Notes: generated by a model from the sequence alone, not told the origin. Shown: positions 7,940 through 17,402, numbered from the stretch's first letter. The stretch is DNA of 64,000 nt from Clostridia bacterium (GCA_017439085.1 JAFRTU010000007.1:152707-216706), one strand, 5' to 3'. Translations and numbers: made by a program.

Positions 7940-8887
7940 TTACTCCAAATTATTTTTTATGCAGTCGCTTCCCTGCACCAGCTTGTCTTCCTCAAAACGT
8001 CTGTTCAGATAATTGAGGACCTTCTTCTTGTCAGCACTCCATAAAGGTGCGATAAGGTATCTTTTAGGGCCGTCTCCCGTGATCCTGTGTATCACCATTT
8101 CAGGTCTTATCGATCTTATACAGCATTCTAGGATCGTCGCATACTCTTCAAGACTCAGTGTGTCAAAAAGTCCCGCCTCATAGTCTTCTGCCAGATCCGT
8201 CCCCTTAAGCACATGGAGAAGCTGAAATTTGATGCCGTCACTTCCCGACTCTGAGATGAATCTTGCAGTATTGACCATATCATCAATTCCTTCCCCGGGA
8301 AGTCCGAGTATCATATGTGTTATCACGTTGATACCGAGAGACTTAAGATTCTTTACGGCATCAATGTAGACAGAGTTGCCGTAACACCGTCTTATGTACC
8401 CGGCTGTCGACTCGTTCGATGTCTGAAGTCCGAGCTCAACAAAAAGAGGCTTCTTTAAAGATAGTTCTTCCAGCAGATCCAGTACTCCGTCCTGCAGGCA
8501 GTCAGGCCTGGTGGCTATGGATATGGCTGTAATATCATCTCTTTCAGAAATAGGCATGAAAAGAGCTCTTAGCCTTGAGACAGGAGCGTAAGTATTCGTA
8601 TAGCTCTGAAAATAAGCAATATACCGGGCGTCATTTCCTGCTTTGGCGGCAACTCTCTTTTTTGCCTTTTCGATCTGCAAGGAAACATCCCCTATGATCC
8701 CTTCGCTGAAATGGCCCGATCCCTCAAGACAGAATATACATCCCCCTGTTCCGAGGGTCCCATCCCTGTTCGGACAGGTCATGCCTCCATCAAGGGAGAG
8801 GCGATACACCTTGGATCCGAACCGCTCCCTCATATATTTATTAGCACTGTAGAAATGATCTCCCATATAAAGATAAAGACCCTTCAT
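7940..8887 (-). CDS. Radical SAM protein, YhcC/YtqA family
   Basis: 315 aa radical SAM enzyme of the TIGR01212 (YhcC) family. The [4Fe-4S]-binding cysteines are in CPNRDGTLGTGGCIFC (C38, C50, C53), a spacing characteristic of this family rather than the classic CxxxCxxC. The N-terminal FYSANKYMRERFGSKVYRLSLDGG and the later HMILGLPGE segment are conserved. The molecular function of the family is not established; a tRNA or iron-sulfur-related modification has been suggested only by relatives such as Elp3. The start is ambiguous: ATG 8887 and ATG 8866 both lack a good ribosome binding site. Confidence 0.9.
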   Translation of the reverse strand: MKGLYLYMGDHFYSANKYMRERFGSKVYRLSLDGGMTCPNRDGTLGTGGCIFCLEGSGHFSEGIIGDVSLQIEKAKKRVAAKAGNDARYIAYFQSYTNTYAPVSRLRALFMPISERDDITAISIATRPDCLQDGVLDLLEELSLKKPLFVELGLQTSNESTAGYIRRCYGNSVYIDAVKNLKSLGINVITHMILGLPGEGIDDMVNTARFISESGSDGIKFQLLHVLKGTDLAEDYEAGLFDTLSLEEYATILECCIRSIRPEMVIHRITGDGPKRYLIAPLWSADKKKVLNYLNRRFEEDKLVQGSDCIKNNLE

Positions 8888-8918
8888 TACTGAAAGGTCT
8901 TGTAATTCATTGTCACTG

Positions 8919-9851
8919 TTATTTGCTCCACTCGTTTATGATCTCGAGAAGATCATCATAAACGGTCTGCTTGTCTACTTCGTTCAGTATCTCATGTCTC
9001 ATGCCCGGATAGAGCTTATATGTCACGTTCTGATATCCTGCATGCTGAGGTCTCTCGACAGCCTCCATGAATGCTTTCTCGCTGACCATGCATGGGTCTT
9101 CCTCTCCGGAAACGAAATGTATCTTCATGTCAGGATTTCTCATGACATATCCTGAAAGAGAATAGGTCCATTCAAGGAGATTGAACAGCCCGAGATATCC
9201 GTTTATAGTGAACATGAATCCGTCAAGAGGATTGTCGATATAATCCTGCACGACTTTCTCATCGTGTGACAGCCAGTCGAAATCAGTCTTCCTGTCCTCT
9301 ATGTCCTTTGCGTAAGAACCGAAGGAAAGATTGTTCAGGAACTTGCTCCTGTATCTCTCGCCCTTGAAGGTACCGATTGCCGTGGCAATGGCCCTGGCTG
9401 CAGGAAGAGCCTTGTTCTCACTCGGGCTTCCTGAAAGGATAACTCCGTCAAGCTCGAAATCGTATTGCTTGATATAGCATCTTGCGATCAGAGATCCCAT
9501 GGAGTGACCGAACAGGACATACGGTGTCTCTTCTCCGTACATCTCCTTCAGTTCTTCAGTCACGTCATGGACGTCCTCTATTATCTTTCTGGCCCCGTTC
9601 TTGTAAAAGTATCCGTAATCGGAATCATCTTTTACGCTCTTTCCGTGGCCTCTTATATCATGGATGGCAGCAACATATCCGTTCTCTGCAAGGAACTCCA
9701 TGAAGGGCAGGTATCTTTCCTTGTGTTCAGCCATCCCATGGATAAGCTGTACCACGCCCTTTATCTGTTTTCCATCATCGGGTGATACGATCAGTATCTC
9801 CCGAGGCAATCGGTCATTGTTGGTAGTCCCGTCGACTATGGCAGTCTTCAT
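8919..9851 (-). CDS. Alpha/beta hydrolase, lysophospholipase/monoglyceride lipase type
   Basis: 310 aa serine hydrolase of the Hydrolase_4 family. The oxyanion region VQLIHGMAEHKERY (about residues 34-47), the DIRGHGKS motif and the nucleophile elbow GHSMGS (Ser117) are clear. The conserved late Asp (GEEDPCM) and His (GMRHEILNE) complete a catalytic triad. There is no signal peptide, so it should act in the cytoplasm on acylglycerols, lysophospholipids or other small esters. It is separated from the aldolase gene upstream by that gene's terminator and has its own promoter. The nearest GGAGGG is about 16 bases from the ATG, an unusually long gap, so the start is not certain. Confidence 0.85.
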   Translation of the reverse strand: MKTAIVDGTTNNDRLPREILIVSPDDGKQIKGVVQLIHGMAEHKERYLPFMEFLAENGYVAAIHDIRGHGKSVKDDSDYGYFYKNGARKIIEDVHDVTEELKEMYGEETPYVLFGHSMGSLIARCYIKQYDFELDGVILSGSPSENKALPAARAIATAIGTFKGERYRSKFLNNLSFGSYAKDIEDRKTDFDWLSHDEKVVQDYIDNPLDGFMFTINGYLGLFNLLEWTYSLSGYVMRNPDMKIHFVSGEEDPCMVSEKAFMEAVERPQHAGYQNVTYKLYPGMRHEILNEVDKQTVYDDLLEIINEWSK

Positions 9852-9893
9852 GATATTGTGTCAGAAACCCTCCGTTTATACATAGTTATAGTA

Positions 9894-9922
9894 AGTATAA
9901 CAGAAAAAGCACAAATAAACAA
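9894..9922 (-). promoter_or_regulatory. Promoter of the alpha/beta hydrolase gene
   Basis: Minus strand TTGTTT (9922-9917), 17-base spacer, TATACT (9899-9894). Confidence 0.5.
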
Positions 9923-9950
9923 ACCCCCACCTGAAATCAGGCAGAGGTCT
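9920..9950 (-). terminator. Terminator of the aldolase gene
   Basis: On the minus strand CCTCTGCCTG-ATTT-CAGGTGGGGG (ten pairs with wobbles) followed by TTTGTTTATTTG. Confidence 0.7.
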
Positions 9951-9977
9951 GTAAATATAACTGTTTTACTATGAAGA

Positions 9978-10844
9978 TTACTTCTTGAGTTCTTCCTTGA
10001 GGCCCTTGATGTACTCGCTGTCAACTTTGCCCTTGCATCCTGTGAGCTCGAAGGTATGTACTGCGAAATCTGTATTTGCCTTCTGTGCAACTCTGTAGAT
10101 GAACTTGGCTTCAGCATCAGGAAGCTTTGCATCGAGTATAGCATTGTTGGTAGCTACGAAGAAGTCGGTAACGATATTGACCTTCGTGATACCCATAGTG
10201 CATGCCTTTGAGATGTTCTCGTCTCCGGAACCGGATCCGCCATGGAGAACAAGCGGCTTTCCGCATGCTGCGTCGATGTCCTTTAATCTCTCGAAATCGA
10301 TGTGAGGTGTTCCCACATAAACTCCGTGAGCGGTTCCGACTGCAACTGCAAGTGCGTCTGTCTCGGAAAGTTCGAAGAACTTCTTTGCCTCTTCAGGAAC
10401 TGTAAGCATGGATACGCCGTCGATGGCATAGTTTTCTCCCTGTCCTACATGTCCGAGCTCACCCTCAACGCTGAGTCCGAGAGCATGAGCTATCTTCGCG
10501 AGCTCCTTGACTTCTGCAACGTTCTCTTCAAAGCTCTTCATGGAACGGTCAGCCATAAGGGATGTAACTCCGTTTCTGATTCCCTTGATCGCATCTTCAA
10601 AGGAAGGGCTGTGGTCGAGGCATGTAGCTACCGGAATATCGGTCTGTGCTGCAAGCTCAGCGATGAGAGCATGGTTATGAAGAACGGTAGGCATATTGTG
10701 CGTAAGGAAAATGAGCGGGGAGTTCGTCTTTTCTGCAGCCTCGAATGCGGAACGGATGAAGATCTCGTTGAAGCTCGGGATTGCCGGAACGCCGTACTTT
10801 CCTTCGTAAGCCCTGTTAAGGATGTACTTCATAGGTACTAACAT
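9978..10844 (-). CDS. fba: Class II fructose-bisphosphate aldolase family
   Basis: 288 aa zinc-dependent aldolase, expected to interconvert fructose 1,6-bisphosphate with glyceraldehyde-3-phosphate and dihydroxyacetone phosphate in glycolysis. CLDHSPSFEDA carries the catalytic Asp and zinc His. GELGHVG holds the second metal region, LHGGSGSGDE the phosphate-binding loop with a further zinc His, and GITKVNIVTD the last loop. AGGAGG lies nine bases before ATG 10844. It is monocistronic with its own promoter and terminator. Tagatose-bisphosphate aldolases (GatY/KbaY) are close relatives that cannot be excluded, but no galactitol genes are nearby. Confidence 0.9.
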   Translation of the reverse strand: MLVPMKYILNRAYEGKYGVPAIPSFNEIFIRSAFEAAEKTNSPLIFLTHNMPTVLHNHALIAELAAQTDIPVATCLDHSPSFEDAIKGIRNGVTSLMADRSMKSFEENVAEVKELAKIAHALGLSVEGELGHVGQGENYAIDGVSMLTVPEEAKKFFELSETDALAVAVGTAHGVYVGTPHIDFERLKDIDAACGKPLVLHGGSGSGDENISKACTMGITKVNIVTDFFVATNNAILDAKLPDAEAKFIYRVAQKANTDFAVHTFELTGCKGKVDSEYIKGLKEELKK

Positions 10845-10898
10845 TGTGAATTTCCTCCTAATTTCTTATCACTTCTGTGAAACTTTTTCCATATACAT

Positions 10899-10925
10899 AT
10901 TATAGACCGGAAATATCAAAGTCAA
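10899..10925 (-). promoter_or_regulatory. Promoter of the aldolase gene
   Basis: Minus strand TTGACT (10925-10920), a short 15-base spacer and perfect TATAAT (10904-10899). Confidence 0.55.
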
Positions 10926-10974
10926 TCCGAATCTCTATCCATATGAAATAACCTTCATCGCTCTTCCTATTTTT

Positions 10975-11576
10975 TTATTTACCTTCTAAGCCTTTCTTTA
11001 ATATCTCAAATGCTTTTATATTTGCTGTATGTTTATCAATTTCTTCTTCCATGATTATTATGTTCACTTGCGGTTTTAAAACTACAGAATAATAGTTATC
11101 ATCCGGCAGAAATTCTATCCCTATTATTTTTACGCCAGTTTTGTCTTTATAAAGCAATAATTCAAGATACGAATTCGAAGTTGAAGAAATACATATTGTA
11201 TGCGCTCTTACAATGCCTTTCCATACAGAACCATAGTTATATAATGTCTTGATAATCTCACCTTTATCTTTATATACTGATTCAGGCGCTACCTTTACTC
11301 CATTATTAATCCTAAGCACTTCCAACTGAAGATCAAATAGAAATAGTTCCGTGTCTTCATTGATTTCGATGATATCTGCAAAATCTATAACTTTGCCTTT
11401 ATTCAATGACAAATGAAATCTATACATTAATTCTGAGGAAAGATCTATTACTTCTTCTTGAGAAATAATGCTAGTGTCAATCACATCAATCATAGATTTA
11501 TTATCATGATCCATCACGCAAGACACAATAAAAAACACAGTATAAGAATAAACAATGAAAATCTAACAAATCTCAT
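10975..11576 (-). CDS. Unrecognised AT-rich lipoprotein gene, apparently frameshifted in a T6 run
   Basis: The main open frame (10975-11538) encodes a mixed alpha/beta protein of no family I recognise. The frame begins with a hydrophobic stub (FFIVSC) and no plausible start. In another frame, ATG 11576 with AGAGG seven bases upstream encodes a textbook signal peptide (basic MRFVRF, then a Leu/Ile/Phe core) that runs into a stop after LCLA. Adding one T to the T6 run (complement of 11530-11535) would join the two into a lipoprotein with lipobox IVSC and Cys20. So this is a lipoprotein gene with a frameshift, a slippage switch, or a sequencing error. The base composition is visibly more AT-rich than its neighbours, which suggests recent acquisition. 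No neighbour suggests a role. Confidence 0.65.
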
Positions 11577-11683
11577 CTGATTACCTCTTCAATCCTGTAC
11601 ATAGTTAACAAGAAAATGAATGGCTAATAAAGTGCCAAAAATATTTATGATTATATTAAACTATATTTTTCCATATACAGCAA

Positions 11684-12649
11684 TCAGACATTACTAAACA
11701 GTTCTGCCGTTTCCTTGATAACACCATTCTCTGATTCAAAAAGCCTATTCTTAATCTCGTTATAGTCAAATCTTACTCCAAGAAGAATCTTCTCAACACA
11801 TAAAGGAATACTGGTATCTAGAGAATCAGAGTAAACTTTTACCTTCGTAATAAACCCGTCTTTAACATTCAGAAATATCTGCACCTCACCAAAGGACAGT
11901 CTGTCTGAGAACTCCTTTTCAAATACAGGTGTATGGCCATAGTTCCATTCCCAGGATGACTGTTCAAGATATATTTCGCTTATCTTGTCCACTTCTTTCT
12001 TCCCAGGCTCATAAGAGACGGGCGTTCCGTATTCTTCTCCGTACGCCTTTATAATCTCCTGCTTCATTCCTTCCACTGTAATCTCATCAGAGAGCTCTTT
12101 CAGGTTAACTACCCTGCTCCTCACGGACGTGACACCTTTAGCCCTGAGCTTAGTCTCGGAAGGATTTAGATATCCCTGGAGCTTCGACATATCGCAGTCA
12201 ATCAGAAGAGTACCGTGATGCGCTGACATACCGTTCTTCTTCGCAAAAGCATTTCCCGAGAACTTCTTCCCGTCTATCAGAAGATCGTTCCTGCCGGACA
12301 TCTCCCCCTTAAGTCCGAAGCTCTCAAGGGCTTTAAGTATGACATGGAACTGCCTTAACTGATCGTATATGCCCTCTCCTGCTATGAAAGAGAAGTTGAG
12401 GTTCCCCCTGTCATGATATACGGCTCCTCCGCCGGTATGCCTGCGTACGAGCTGGACATGATCCCTCTCCATCGCGGAAACGTTGCATTCCCTCCAGGCA
12501 TTCTGGTTCTTCCCTATAATGACCGCATTCTCGTTCACATAGAAATACAGCATTATGTCGTCGCTTTTCAGATTTTCAAGAAAAAACCGGTCTACCGACA
12601 GATTCATCCATCCATCGAAAGACCGGCTGTCGTACAGATATACTGCCAT
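11684..12649 (-). CDS. lplA: Lipoate-protein ligase A
   Basis: Activates free lipoate with ATP and transfers it to lysines of lipoyl domains (GcvH, 2-oxoacid dehydrogenase E2). 321 aa with the catalytic domain signature RRHTGGGAVYHDRGNLNFSF (residues about 71-90), the SGNAFAKKNGMSAHHGTLLI segment, and a C-terminal accessory domain ending at about 320. The start is ATG 12649, with GGAG seven bases upstream. The longer frame reaching 12805 is an overlap with trpS and can be ignored. Third gene of thrC-trpS-lplA (gap 4 bases). No lipoylated-enzyme genes are in the window, so the acceptor is unknown. Confidence 0.93.
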   Translation of the reverse strand: MAVYLYDSRSFDGWMNLSVDRFFLENLKSDDIMLYFYVNENAVIIGKNQNAWRECNVSAMERDHVQLVRRHTGGGAVYHDRGNLNFSFIAGEGIYDQLRQFHVILKALESFGLKGEMSGRNDLLIDGKKFSGNAFAKKNGMSAHHGTLLIDCDMSKLQGYLNPSETKLRAKGVTSVRSRVVNLKELSDEITVEGMKQEIIKAYGEEYGTPVSYEPGKKEVDKISEIYLEQSSWEWNYGHTPVFEKEFSDRLSFGEVQIFLNVKDGFITKVKVYSDSLDTSIPLCVEKILLGVRFDYNEIKNRLFESENGVIKETAELFSNV

Positions 12650-12653
12650 GGCT

Positions 12654-13655
12654 TTACTCCACGAATCCCACTTTCTTATATACTTTCCTGAGCGTCCTTC
12701 TGGCCCTTCCCCTTGCCGCTTCCGCATTTCTGTATAGGATATCCATAAGGGCTTTCTTGTCGCTCCTAAGTTCCCTGAACCTCTCCTGGAGCGGTGCAAG
12801 TTCACCTATTACCGCTTCGGCCACGGCTTCCTTCAGCGTGCCGTAGTTCTGTCCCCTGAATTCGGCTTCGGCATCCTCAGGAGAGATGCCTGAGCAAGCC
12901 GCATATATGGACAGAAGATTCGTGACACCGGGCTTATTCTCCGTGTCGAGCCTTATCTCGGCATCGCTGTCGGTCACTGCTCTTCTGATCTTTCTCCTGA
13001 TATCATCGGGGCTGTCAATAAGAGAGATATATCCGTTTGGATTCGGATCAGACTTGCTCATCTTTGAGGTCGGATCCTGGAGTCCCATCACCCTGGCGCC
13101 TGCTTTTCCGAAATAGCATTCGGGTATCGTGAATACGTCTCCGTATATGTTGTTGAATCTTAGGGCAATGTCCCTCGTCAGTTCGACATGCTGCTTCTGG
13201 TCCGCACCGACAGGCACGAGATCCGTCTGATAAAGAAGGATATCGGATGCCATGAGTATCGGATAAGTGAGAAGTCCGCTGTTAAGATTGTCCACATGCT
13301 TCTTAGACTTGTCCTTGTACTGGGTCATCCTCTGAAGCTCACCGGTATATGTATAGCAGTTTAAGACCCACTGGAGCTCTGCATGCTCGGGAACATGGGA
13401 CTGTATGAATATCGTGTTCTTATCCGGATCTATTCCGGCTGCAATGTAGAGGGCAGCAAGATCGAGGGACCTGCTCCTGAGCTCTGAGGGCACCTGTCTT
13501 ACGGTGATGGCATGCATGTCCACTATACAGTAAAGACAGTCGTACTCGTCCTGAAGAGCCACCCAGTTCTTGAGAGCTCCGAGATAGTTTCCAAGTGTCA
13601 GTGTCCCTGACGGCTGGATCCCGCTGAATATGACCTTTTTACGTTCGTTTTCCAT
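12654..13655 (-). CDS. trpS: Tryptophanyl-tRNA synthetase
   Basis: Class I aminoacyl-tRNA synthetase charging tRNA-Trp. 333 aa, the standard bacterial length. The HIGH-equivalent motif is [14 protein letters not shown] (residues about 15-28) and KMSKS is at 198-202, followed by the expected DPNPNGYI. Middle gene of a tight operon (5 bases after thrC, 4 before lplA). The short leader of thrC leaves no room for a T-box, so no tRNA-dependent attenuation of this synthetase is apparent here. Confidence 0.97.
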   Translation of the reverse strand: MENERKKVIFSGIQPSGTLTLGNYLGALKNWVALQDEYDCLYCIVDMHAITVRQVPSELRSRSLDLAALYIAAGIDPDKNTIFIQSHVPEHAELQWVLNCYTYTGELQRMTQYKDKSKKHVDNLNSGLLTYPILMASDILLYQTDLVPVGADQKQHVELTRDIALRFNNIYGDVFTIPECYFGKAGARVMGLQDPTSKMSKSDPNPNGYISLIDSPDDIRRKIRRAVTDSDAEIRLDTENKPGVTNLLSIYAACSGISPEDAEAEFRGQNYGTLKEAVAEAVIGELAPLQERFRELRSDKKALMDILYRNAEAARGRARRTLRKVYKKVGFVE

Positions 13656-13660
13656 GCTCC

Positions 13661-15157
13661 TTACCTCTTTCTCCTTCCTGCACCGGTACCGAATCTCTTA
13701 AGTATCACGTCTCCAATGAATTCCTTGTCCCATACATCAGTGTATATCATCCTTGCGTTTCTGAGTTCGTTAAGCTGAGGAGGAACTTCAAGCCCCGTGA
13801 GATCGGCCAATATGTCCGCAGCCTCGAATGCATCCTCGTGCAGTTCCTTAGTTATGGATCTTAAAACGTCCTGTGAGAACTTGAACGGGCTGGCGGTAGC
13901 TGCAAGGATCGAAGGAGTATCGTCTCCCATCAGTCTCTTGTATTTAAGATACACCGTCCTTGCCACAGCCGTATGGGGATCCAGCAGATATCCGTACTGC
14001 TCGAATGTCTCCTTGATAGTATTGGCTGTCGGGAACTCGTCTGCAAAATCTCCGAAGAACAGTCCGTCGAGTTCCAGCTTGTCGCTCTCCCTTATCCTGT
14101 AGTTGTTCTGTTCCTTCAGGTCGTTCATATACATTTCCACTGCCTTCGGATCCCTTCCCGTGATCTCGAATATAAGCCTCTCGAGATTGCTGGATACGAG
14201 TATATCCATCGAAGGCGACATCGTCTTGTAGAACTGCCTGTCTATCATGTAGACTCCCGACTCAAAGAAATCGGAGAGCACATTGTTCTTGTTGGAAGCA
14301 CAGATGAGCCTGTAGACAGGAAGGCCTATCCTCATTGCATAATATGCCGCAAGTATGTTTCCGAAATTACCGCTCGGTACGACTATGTTGACCTTCTGAC
14401 CGGGCCTTATCTCCTTTGCAGCAACGAGTCTTCCGTATGTGAATATGTAATATGCTATCTGGGGAGCAAGTCTTCCGAAATTGATAGAGTTTGCGGAAGA
14501 GAGCCTGAGTCCCTGCTTTGCAGCATCGCTTATGAATGAAGGATCGGTAAAAAGATCCTTTATGGTACTCTGTGCGTCATCGAAATTGCCCCTTATCGCT
14601 GCCACGTAGATGTTATCGCCCTCCTGGGTTATCATCTGGAGCTTCTGCATGTCTGAGACCCCGTTGTTCGGATAGAATACACCTATCTTGGTCCTGGGAA
14701 CGTTCTTGAAGCCTTCAAGAGCTGCCTTACCGGTATCTCCTGAGGTTGCAGTGAGGATCATCGCGTCTTCTCCGCTTCCTTCAAGGGCCTTTGACATGAG
14801 CCTTGGAAGCAGCTGGAGCGCTATATCCTTGAAGGCCAGCGTTGGACCGTGGAACAGTTCCATCACGTATTCGCCTTCATCTATCTTCTGAAGAGGCACT
14901 ATGTCTCTGTCCGAAAATGAAGCATATGCTTCCCTGGCCATATCCTCAAGCTCTTCAATGTCGATGTCAAAGAACAGCGACAGCACCCTTGCCATGCATC
15001 CTTCGAAGGACATCCTGGACCATTCGACGATCTGAGTCACGTCGATCCTCGGAAATCTTTCCGGAACATAGAGACCTCCGTCCTCTGCAATGCCCTGAAG
15101 CACGGCGTCAAGTGCATTTATCTTTCTGGCTTTTCCTCTTGTACTGACAAGATACAT
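13661..15157 (-). CDS. thrC: Threonine synthase
   Basis: PLP enzyme that converts O-phosphohomoserine to threonine and phosphate, the last step of threonine synthesis. 498 aa, with the PLP lysine in HGPTLAFKD (Lys110), the SGDTGKAA motif, and [13 protein letters not shown] for phosphate binding. The N-terminal YLVSTRGK is typical of the long bacterial/fungal form. GAGG precedes ATG 15157 by about ten bases. First gene of thrC-trpS-lplA. Other threonine pathway genes are not in the window. Confidence 0.96.
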   Translation of the reverse strand: MYLVSTRGKARKINALDAVLQGIAEDGGLYVPERFPRIDVTQIVEWSRMSFEGCMARVLSLFFDIDIEELEDMAREAYASFSDRDIVPLQKIDEGEYVMELFHGPTLAFKDIALQLLPRLMSKALEGSGEDAMILTATSGDTGKAALEGFKNVPRTKIGVFYPNNGVSDMQKLQMITQEGDNIYVAAIRGNFDDAQSTIKDLFTDPSFISDAAKQGLRLSSANSINFGRLAPQIAYYIFTYGRLVAAKEIRPGQKVNIVVPSGNFGNILAAYYAMRIGLPVYRLICASNKNNVLSDFFESGVYMIDRQFYKTMSPSMDILVSSNLERLIFEITGRDPKAVEMYMNDLKEQNNYRIRESDKLELDGLFFGDFADEFPTANTIKETFEQYGYLLDPHTAVARTVYLKYKRLMGDDTPSILAATASPFKFSQDVLRSITKELHEDAFEAADILADLTGLEVPPQLNELRNARMIYTDVWDKEFIGDVILKRFGTGAGRRKR

Positions 15158-15209
15158 TTGCTATTTACCTCGTGATATCAGCGTGGATACGCATAAATTC
15201 GTATATTAC

Positions 15210-15238
15210 ATTATATAGTCACACACCCCTTTCGTAAA
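15210..15238 (-). promoter_or_regulatory. Promoter of thrC-trpS-lplA
   Basis: Minus strand TTTACG (15238-15233), 17-base spacer, perfect TATAAT (15215-15210). It gives a leader of only about 45 bases. Confidence 0.65.
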
Positions 15239-15239
15239 G

Positions 15240-15470
15240 TTTTATACTTTTATACATTCAGCACGGAATTACTTCCCCTGATTTGAGGCTGACATCTCCT
15301 GTCATCATGTTAAGTGTTTAACATATGCAATTTTCCTTTATGAACAATTCAATTTTGAATGATTTGGCAATTAATTTACACGCTGTTCACATTTAAGGTG
15401 AAATTCACTCTGCTAAAGTGTTGCAATGTACAATACGGATGTTACGATGAACATGAAGAATGACATATGA
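15240..15470. other. Intergenic, no gene seen
   Basis: AT-rich stretch between divergent transcription units. It must hold the promoter of the small glycine-tailed protein; TACAAT at 15429-15434 is a possible -10 box but lacks a convincing -35. No open frame, repeat or RNA fold recognised. Confidence 0.4.
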
Positions 15471-15485
15471 AGGAGGGATATGGTT

Positions 15486-15800
15486 ATGTTTTTCAAGATG
15501 ACACCGATGAGCAAAGCTTTCCTGTTCAGGGATAACGGCGACAGCCGGGTCAAGGGCAAAACCAGCAGGGCCAGCAATCTTACGATATTCCTTATCGTGA
15601 TGGTATGTCTGGCAATAGTGATCGCATGCTTCGGTCCGTACCTTGCAGACCTTCTCTGGGAATGGGGTCAGAGGGACGTCAAGTTCCCGAGCGACTATAC
15701 GGGCGGAGGAGGCACCGGAGACGGAGGCAACAACTATGCCGGATGGGCTGCAATCGCAGGAGCAAACGGCGGAGGAGGCTGGGGCGGCGCAGGCTGGTAA
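15486..15800 (+). CDS. Small single-TM protein with glycine-rich tail
   Basis: 104 aa, not recognised. Layout: a basic N-terminus (residues 1-30, with RVKGKTSRAS), one strongly hydrophobic helix (about 31-55, NLTIFLIVMVCLAIVIACFG), then a glycine-dominated C-terminal tail (about 73-104) with GGGG blocks and aromatic residues (NNYAGWAA, ending GWGGAGW). Positive-inside topology would place the tail outside the membrane. ATG 15486 is chosen over ATG 15480 because AGGAGG is nine bases upstream of the former and only a few from the latter. It is a monocistronic unit closed by its own strong terminator. A peptide precursor, surface or phage-like small protein are all possible; nothing in the neighbours decides. 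Confidence 0.7.
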   Translation: MFFKMTPMSKAFLFRDNGDSRVKGKTSRASNLTIFLIVMVCLAIVIACFGPYLADLLWEWGQRDVKFPSDYTGGGGTGDGGNNYAGWAAIAGANGGGGWGGAGW

Positions 15801-15817
15801 AACATATATGGACATAT

Positions 15818-15846
15818 GGGATCTGGATAATCCGGATCCCTTTTTT
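15818..15846 (+). terminator. Terminator of the small glycine-tailed gene
   Basis: GGGATCTGGA-TAA-TCCGGATCCC followed by six T. Confidence 0.9.
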
Positions 15847-15862
15847 ATTCTCCCCATCTGCT

Positions 15863-15890
15863 TGAAACGTTTCCTGAAACAAACTATCAT
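15863..15890 (+). promoter_or_regulatory. Sugar operon promoter with overlapping palindromic operator
   Basis: TTGAAA (15863-15868) and TATCAT (15885-15890), 16 bases apart. A perfect palindrome GAAACGTTTC (15864-15873, CG centre) overlaps the -35 box, with an extra GAAAC half-site at 15876-15880. This is the shape of a LacI-family or CcpA operator, though it is not a full cre consensus. Repressor binding here would block the kinase operon. Confidence 0.45.
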
Positions 15891-15926
15891 TTAATCATAG
15901 AACAATGAAATAAGGAGGTCATTCAG

Positions 15927-17402
15927 ATGCTGTATATCGGCGCTGATCTCGGCACTTCCTCACTGAAGCTTCTGCTCGTGAACGACAAGGGCGAGATCCT
16001 TAACTCCGTAACCAGGGACTATCCCCTTATCTTCCCTAGACCCGGCTGGTGCGAACAGGATGCCAATGAGTGGTGGAATGCTTTCGTCCCTGCGGTAAAG
16101 TCTCTTTTAGACGGGCATGATCCTGATGAAGTAAAGGCCATAGGTCTCGGCGGACAGATGCACGGACTCGTGATACTGGATGACAAAGATGAGCTCATAA
16201 GGCCCGTTATCCTCTGGAACGACGGCAGGACCGACGAAGAGACCGCATACCTTAATAACGTGATCGGCAAGGACAGACTTGCAGAGTATACCGGTAACAT
16301 TGCATTTGCAGGCTTTACCGCTCCGAAGCTCCTGTGGATGAAGAAGCATGAACCGGAGAATTTCAGCAGGATCTCCAAGATCATGCTCCCGAAGGACTAT
16401 ATCAACTATCTCCTCACGGGAGTTCATTCCTGCGACTATTCCGATGCCAGCGGGCTTTTGCTCCTGGATGTAAAGAACAGATGCTGGAGCAGGGAGATGC
16501 TGGAGATCTGCTCAGTAAGGGAGGATCAGCTCCCTAAGCTTTTTGAGAGCTATGAGGTGACAGGAACGATCAAAAAGGAGGTCGCAGAGCTTCTTGGCCT
16601 TCCCTGTGACGTGAAGGTCATTGCCGGAGCCGGTGACAATGCCGCCGCAGCAGTCGGAACAGGTACCGTGGGAGACGGAGCCTGCAACATCAGTCTCGGT
16701 ACCAGCGGCACTATCTTCACCAGTTCAAGTAAATTCGCCATAGACCCCATGAACAGCCTCCACGCCTTTGCACATGCAGACGGGACCTACCATCTGATGG
16801 GAGTCCTCCTGTCAGCTGCCAGCTGCAACAAATGGTTCTGTGAAGAGATACTCGGGACCGATGACTTCAATCATGAACAGGAAGGCATGGAAGAAACACT
16901 GGGAAAGAACAATATCTTCTTCCTCCCCTATCTCATGGGTGAGAGGAGCCCCATCAACGATACTTATGCAAGAGGCCTCTTCATAGGGATGAGCATGGAT
17001 ACTTCCAGACGCGACATGGTGCAGGCGGTACTCGAAGGAGTTGGCCTCTGTGTCAGGGACTGCGTCGAAGTCTCAAGGAAGATCGGAGTTGACATAAAAA
17101 GGAGCAAGCTCTGCGGAGGCGGTGCAAAGAGCCCTGTATGGAGAAAGATCATTGCAAACGTGCTTGATATCCCTATCGACATACCCGTGACCGAACAGGG
17201 ACCGGGATACGGAGCAGCGATGCTCTGCATGGTCGGAACGGGACTCTATAAAGACGTTAAGGATTGTGCCGATGCGCTAATACATGTAAAGGAAACGGTG
17301 TATCCGGATCCGGAACTGGTAGTTGCATATGACAGGATGTATGAGAAGCACAAGCTCCTCTACCCTGCCCTCAAGGATTTCTATGAGGTGATGAACAGAT
17401 GA
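15927..17402 (+). CDS. xylB: FGGY-family carbohydrate kinase, xylulokinase type
   Basis: 491 aa ATP-dependent sugar kinase, most like D-xylulokinase (xylulose to xylulose-5-phosphate, feeding the pentose phosphate route). The N-terminal GADLGTSSLK phosphate loop, GLGGQMHGLV substrate segment, the second FGGY domain with NISLGTSGT, and GGGAKSPVW in the adenosine region are all present. AGGAGG precedes ATG 15927. First gene of a three-gene operon. Since the partner isomerase is of the fucose/arabinose type, the real substrate may be a ketose other than xylulose, such as L-ribulose or L-fuculose. The symbol reflects family, not proven substrate. Confidence 0.85.
   Translation: MLYIGADLGTSSLKLLLVNDKGEILNSVTRDYPLIFPRPGWCEQDANEWWNAFVPAVKSLLDGHDPDEVKAIGLGGQMHGLVILDDKDELIRPVILWNDGRTDEETAYLNNVIGKDRLAEYTGNIAFAGFTAPKLLWMKKHEPENFSRISKIMLPKDYINYLLTGVHSCDYSDASGLLLLDVKNRCWSREMLEICSVREDQLPKLFESYEVTGTIKKEVAELLGLPCDVKVIAGAGDNAAAAVGTGTVGDGACNISLGTSGTIFTSSSKFAIDPMNSLHAFAHADGTYHLMGVLLSAASCNKWFCEEILGTDDFNHEQEGMEETLGKNNIFFLPYLMGERSPINDTYARGLFIGMSMDTSRRDMVQAVLEGVGLCVRDCVEVSRKIGVDIKRSKLCGGGAKSPVWRKIIANVLDIPIDIPVTEQGPGYGAAMLCMVGTGLYKDVKDCADALIHVKETVYPDPELVVAYDRMYEKHKLLYPALKDFYEVMNR

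Noticed and set aside
15158..15215. T-box or tryptophan attenuator ahead of thrC-trpS
   Set aside because: The leader is only about 45 bases and lacks a specifier loop, T-box sequence or terminator.
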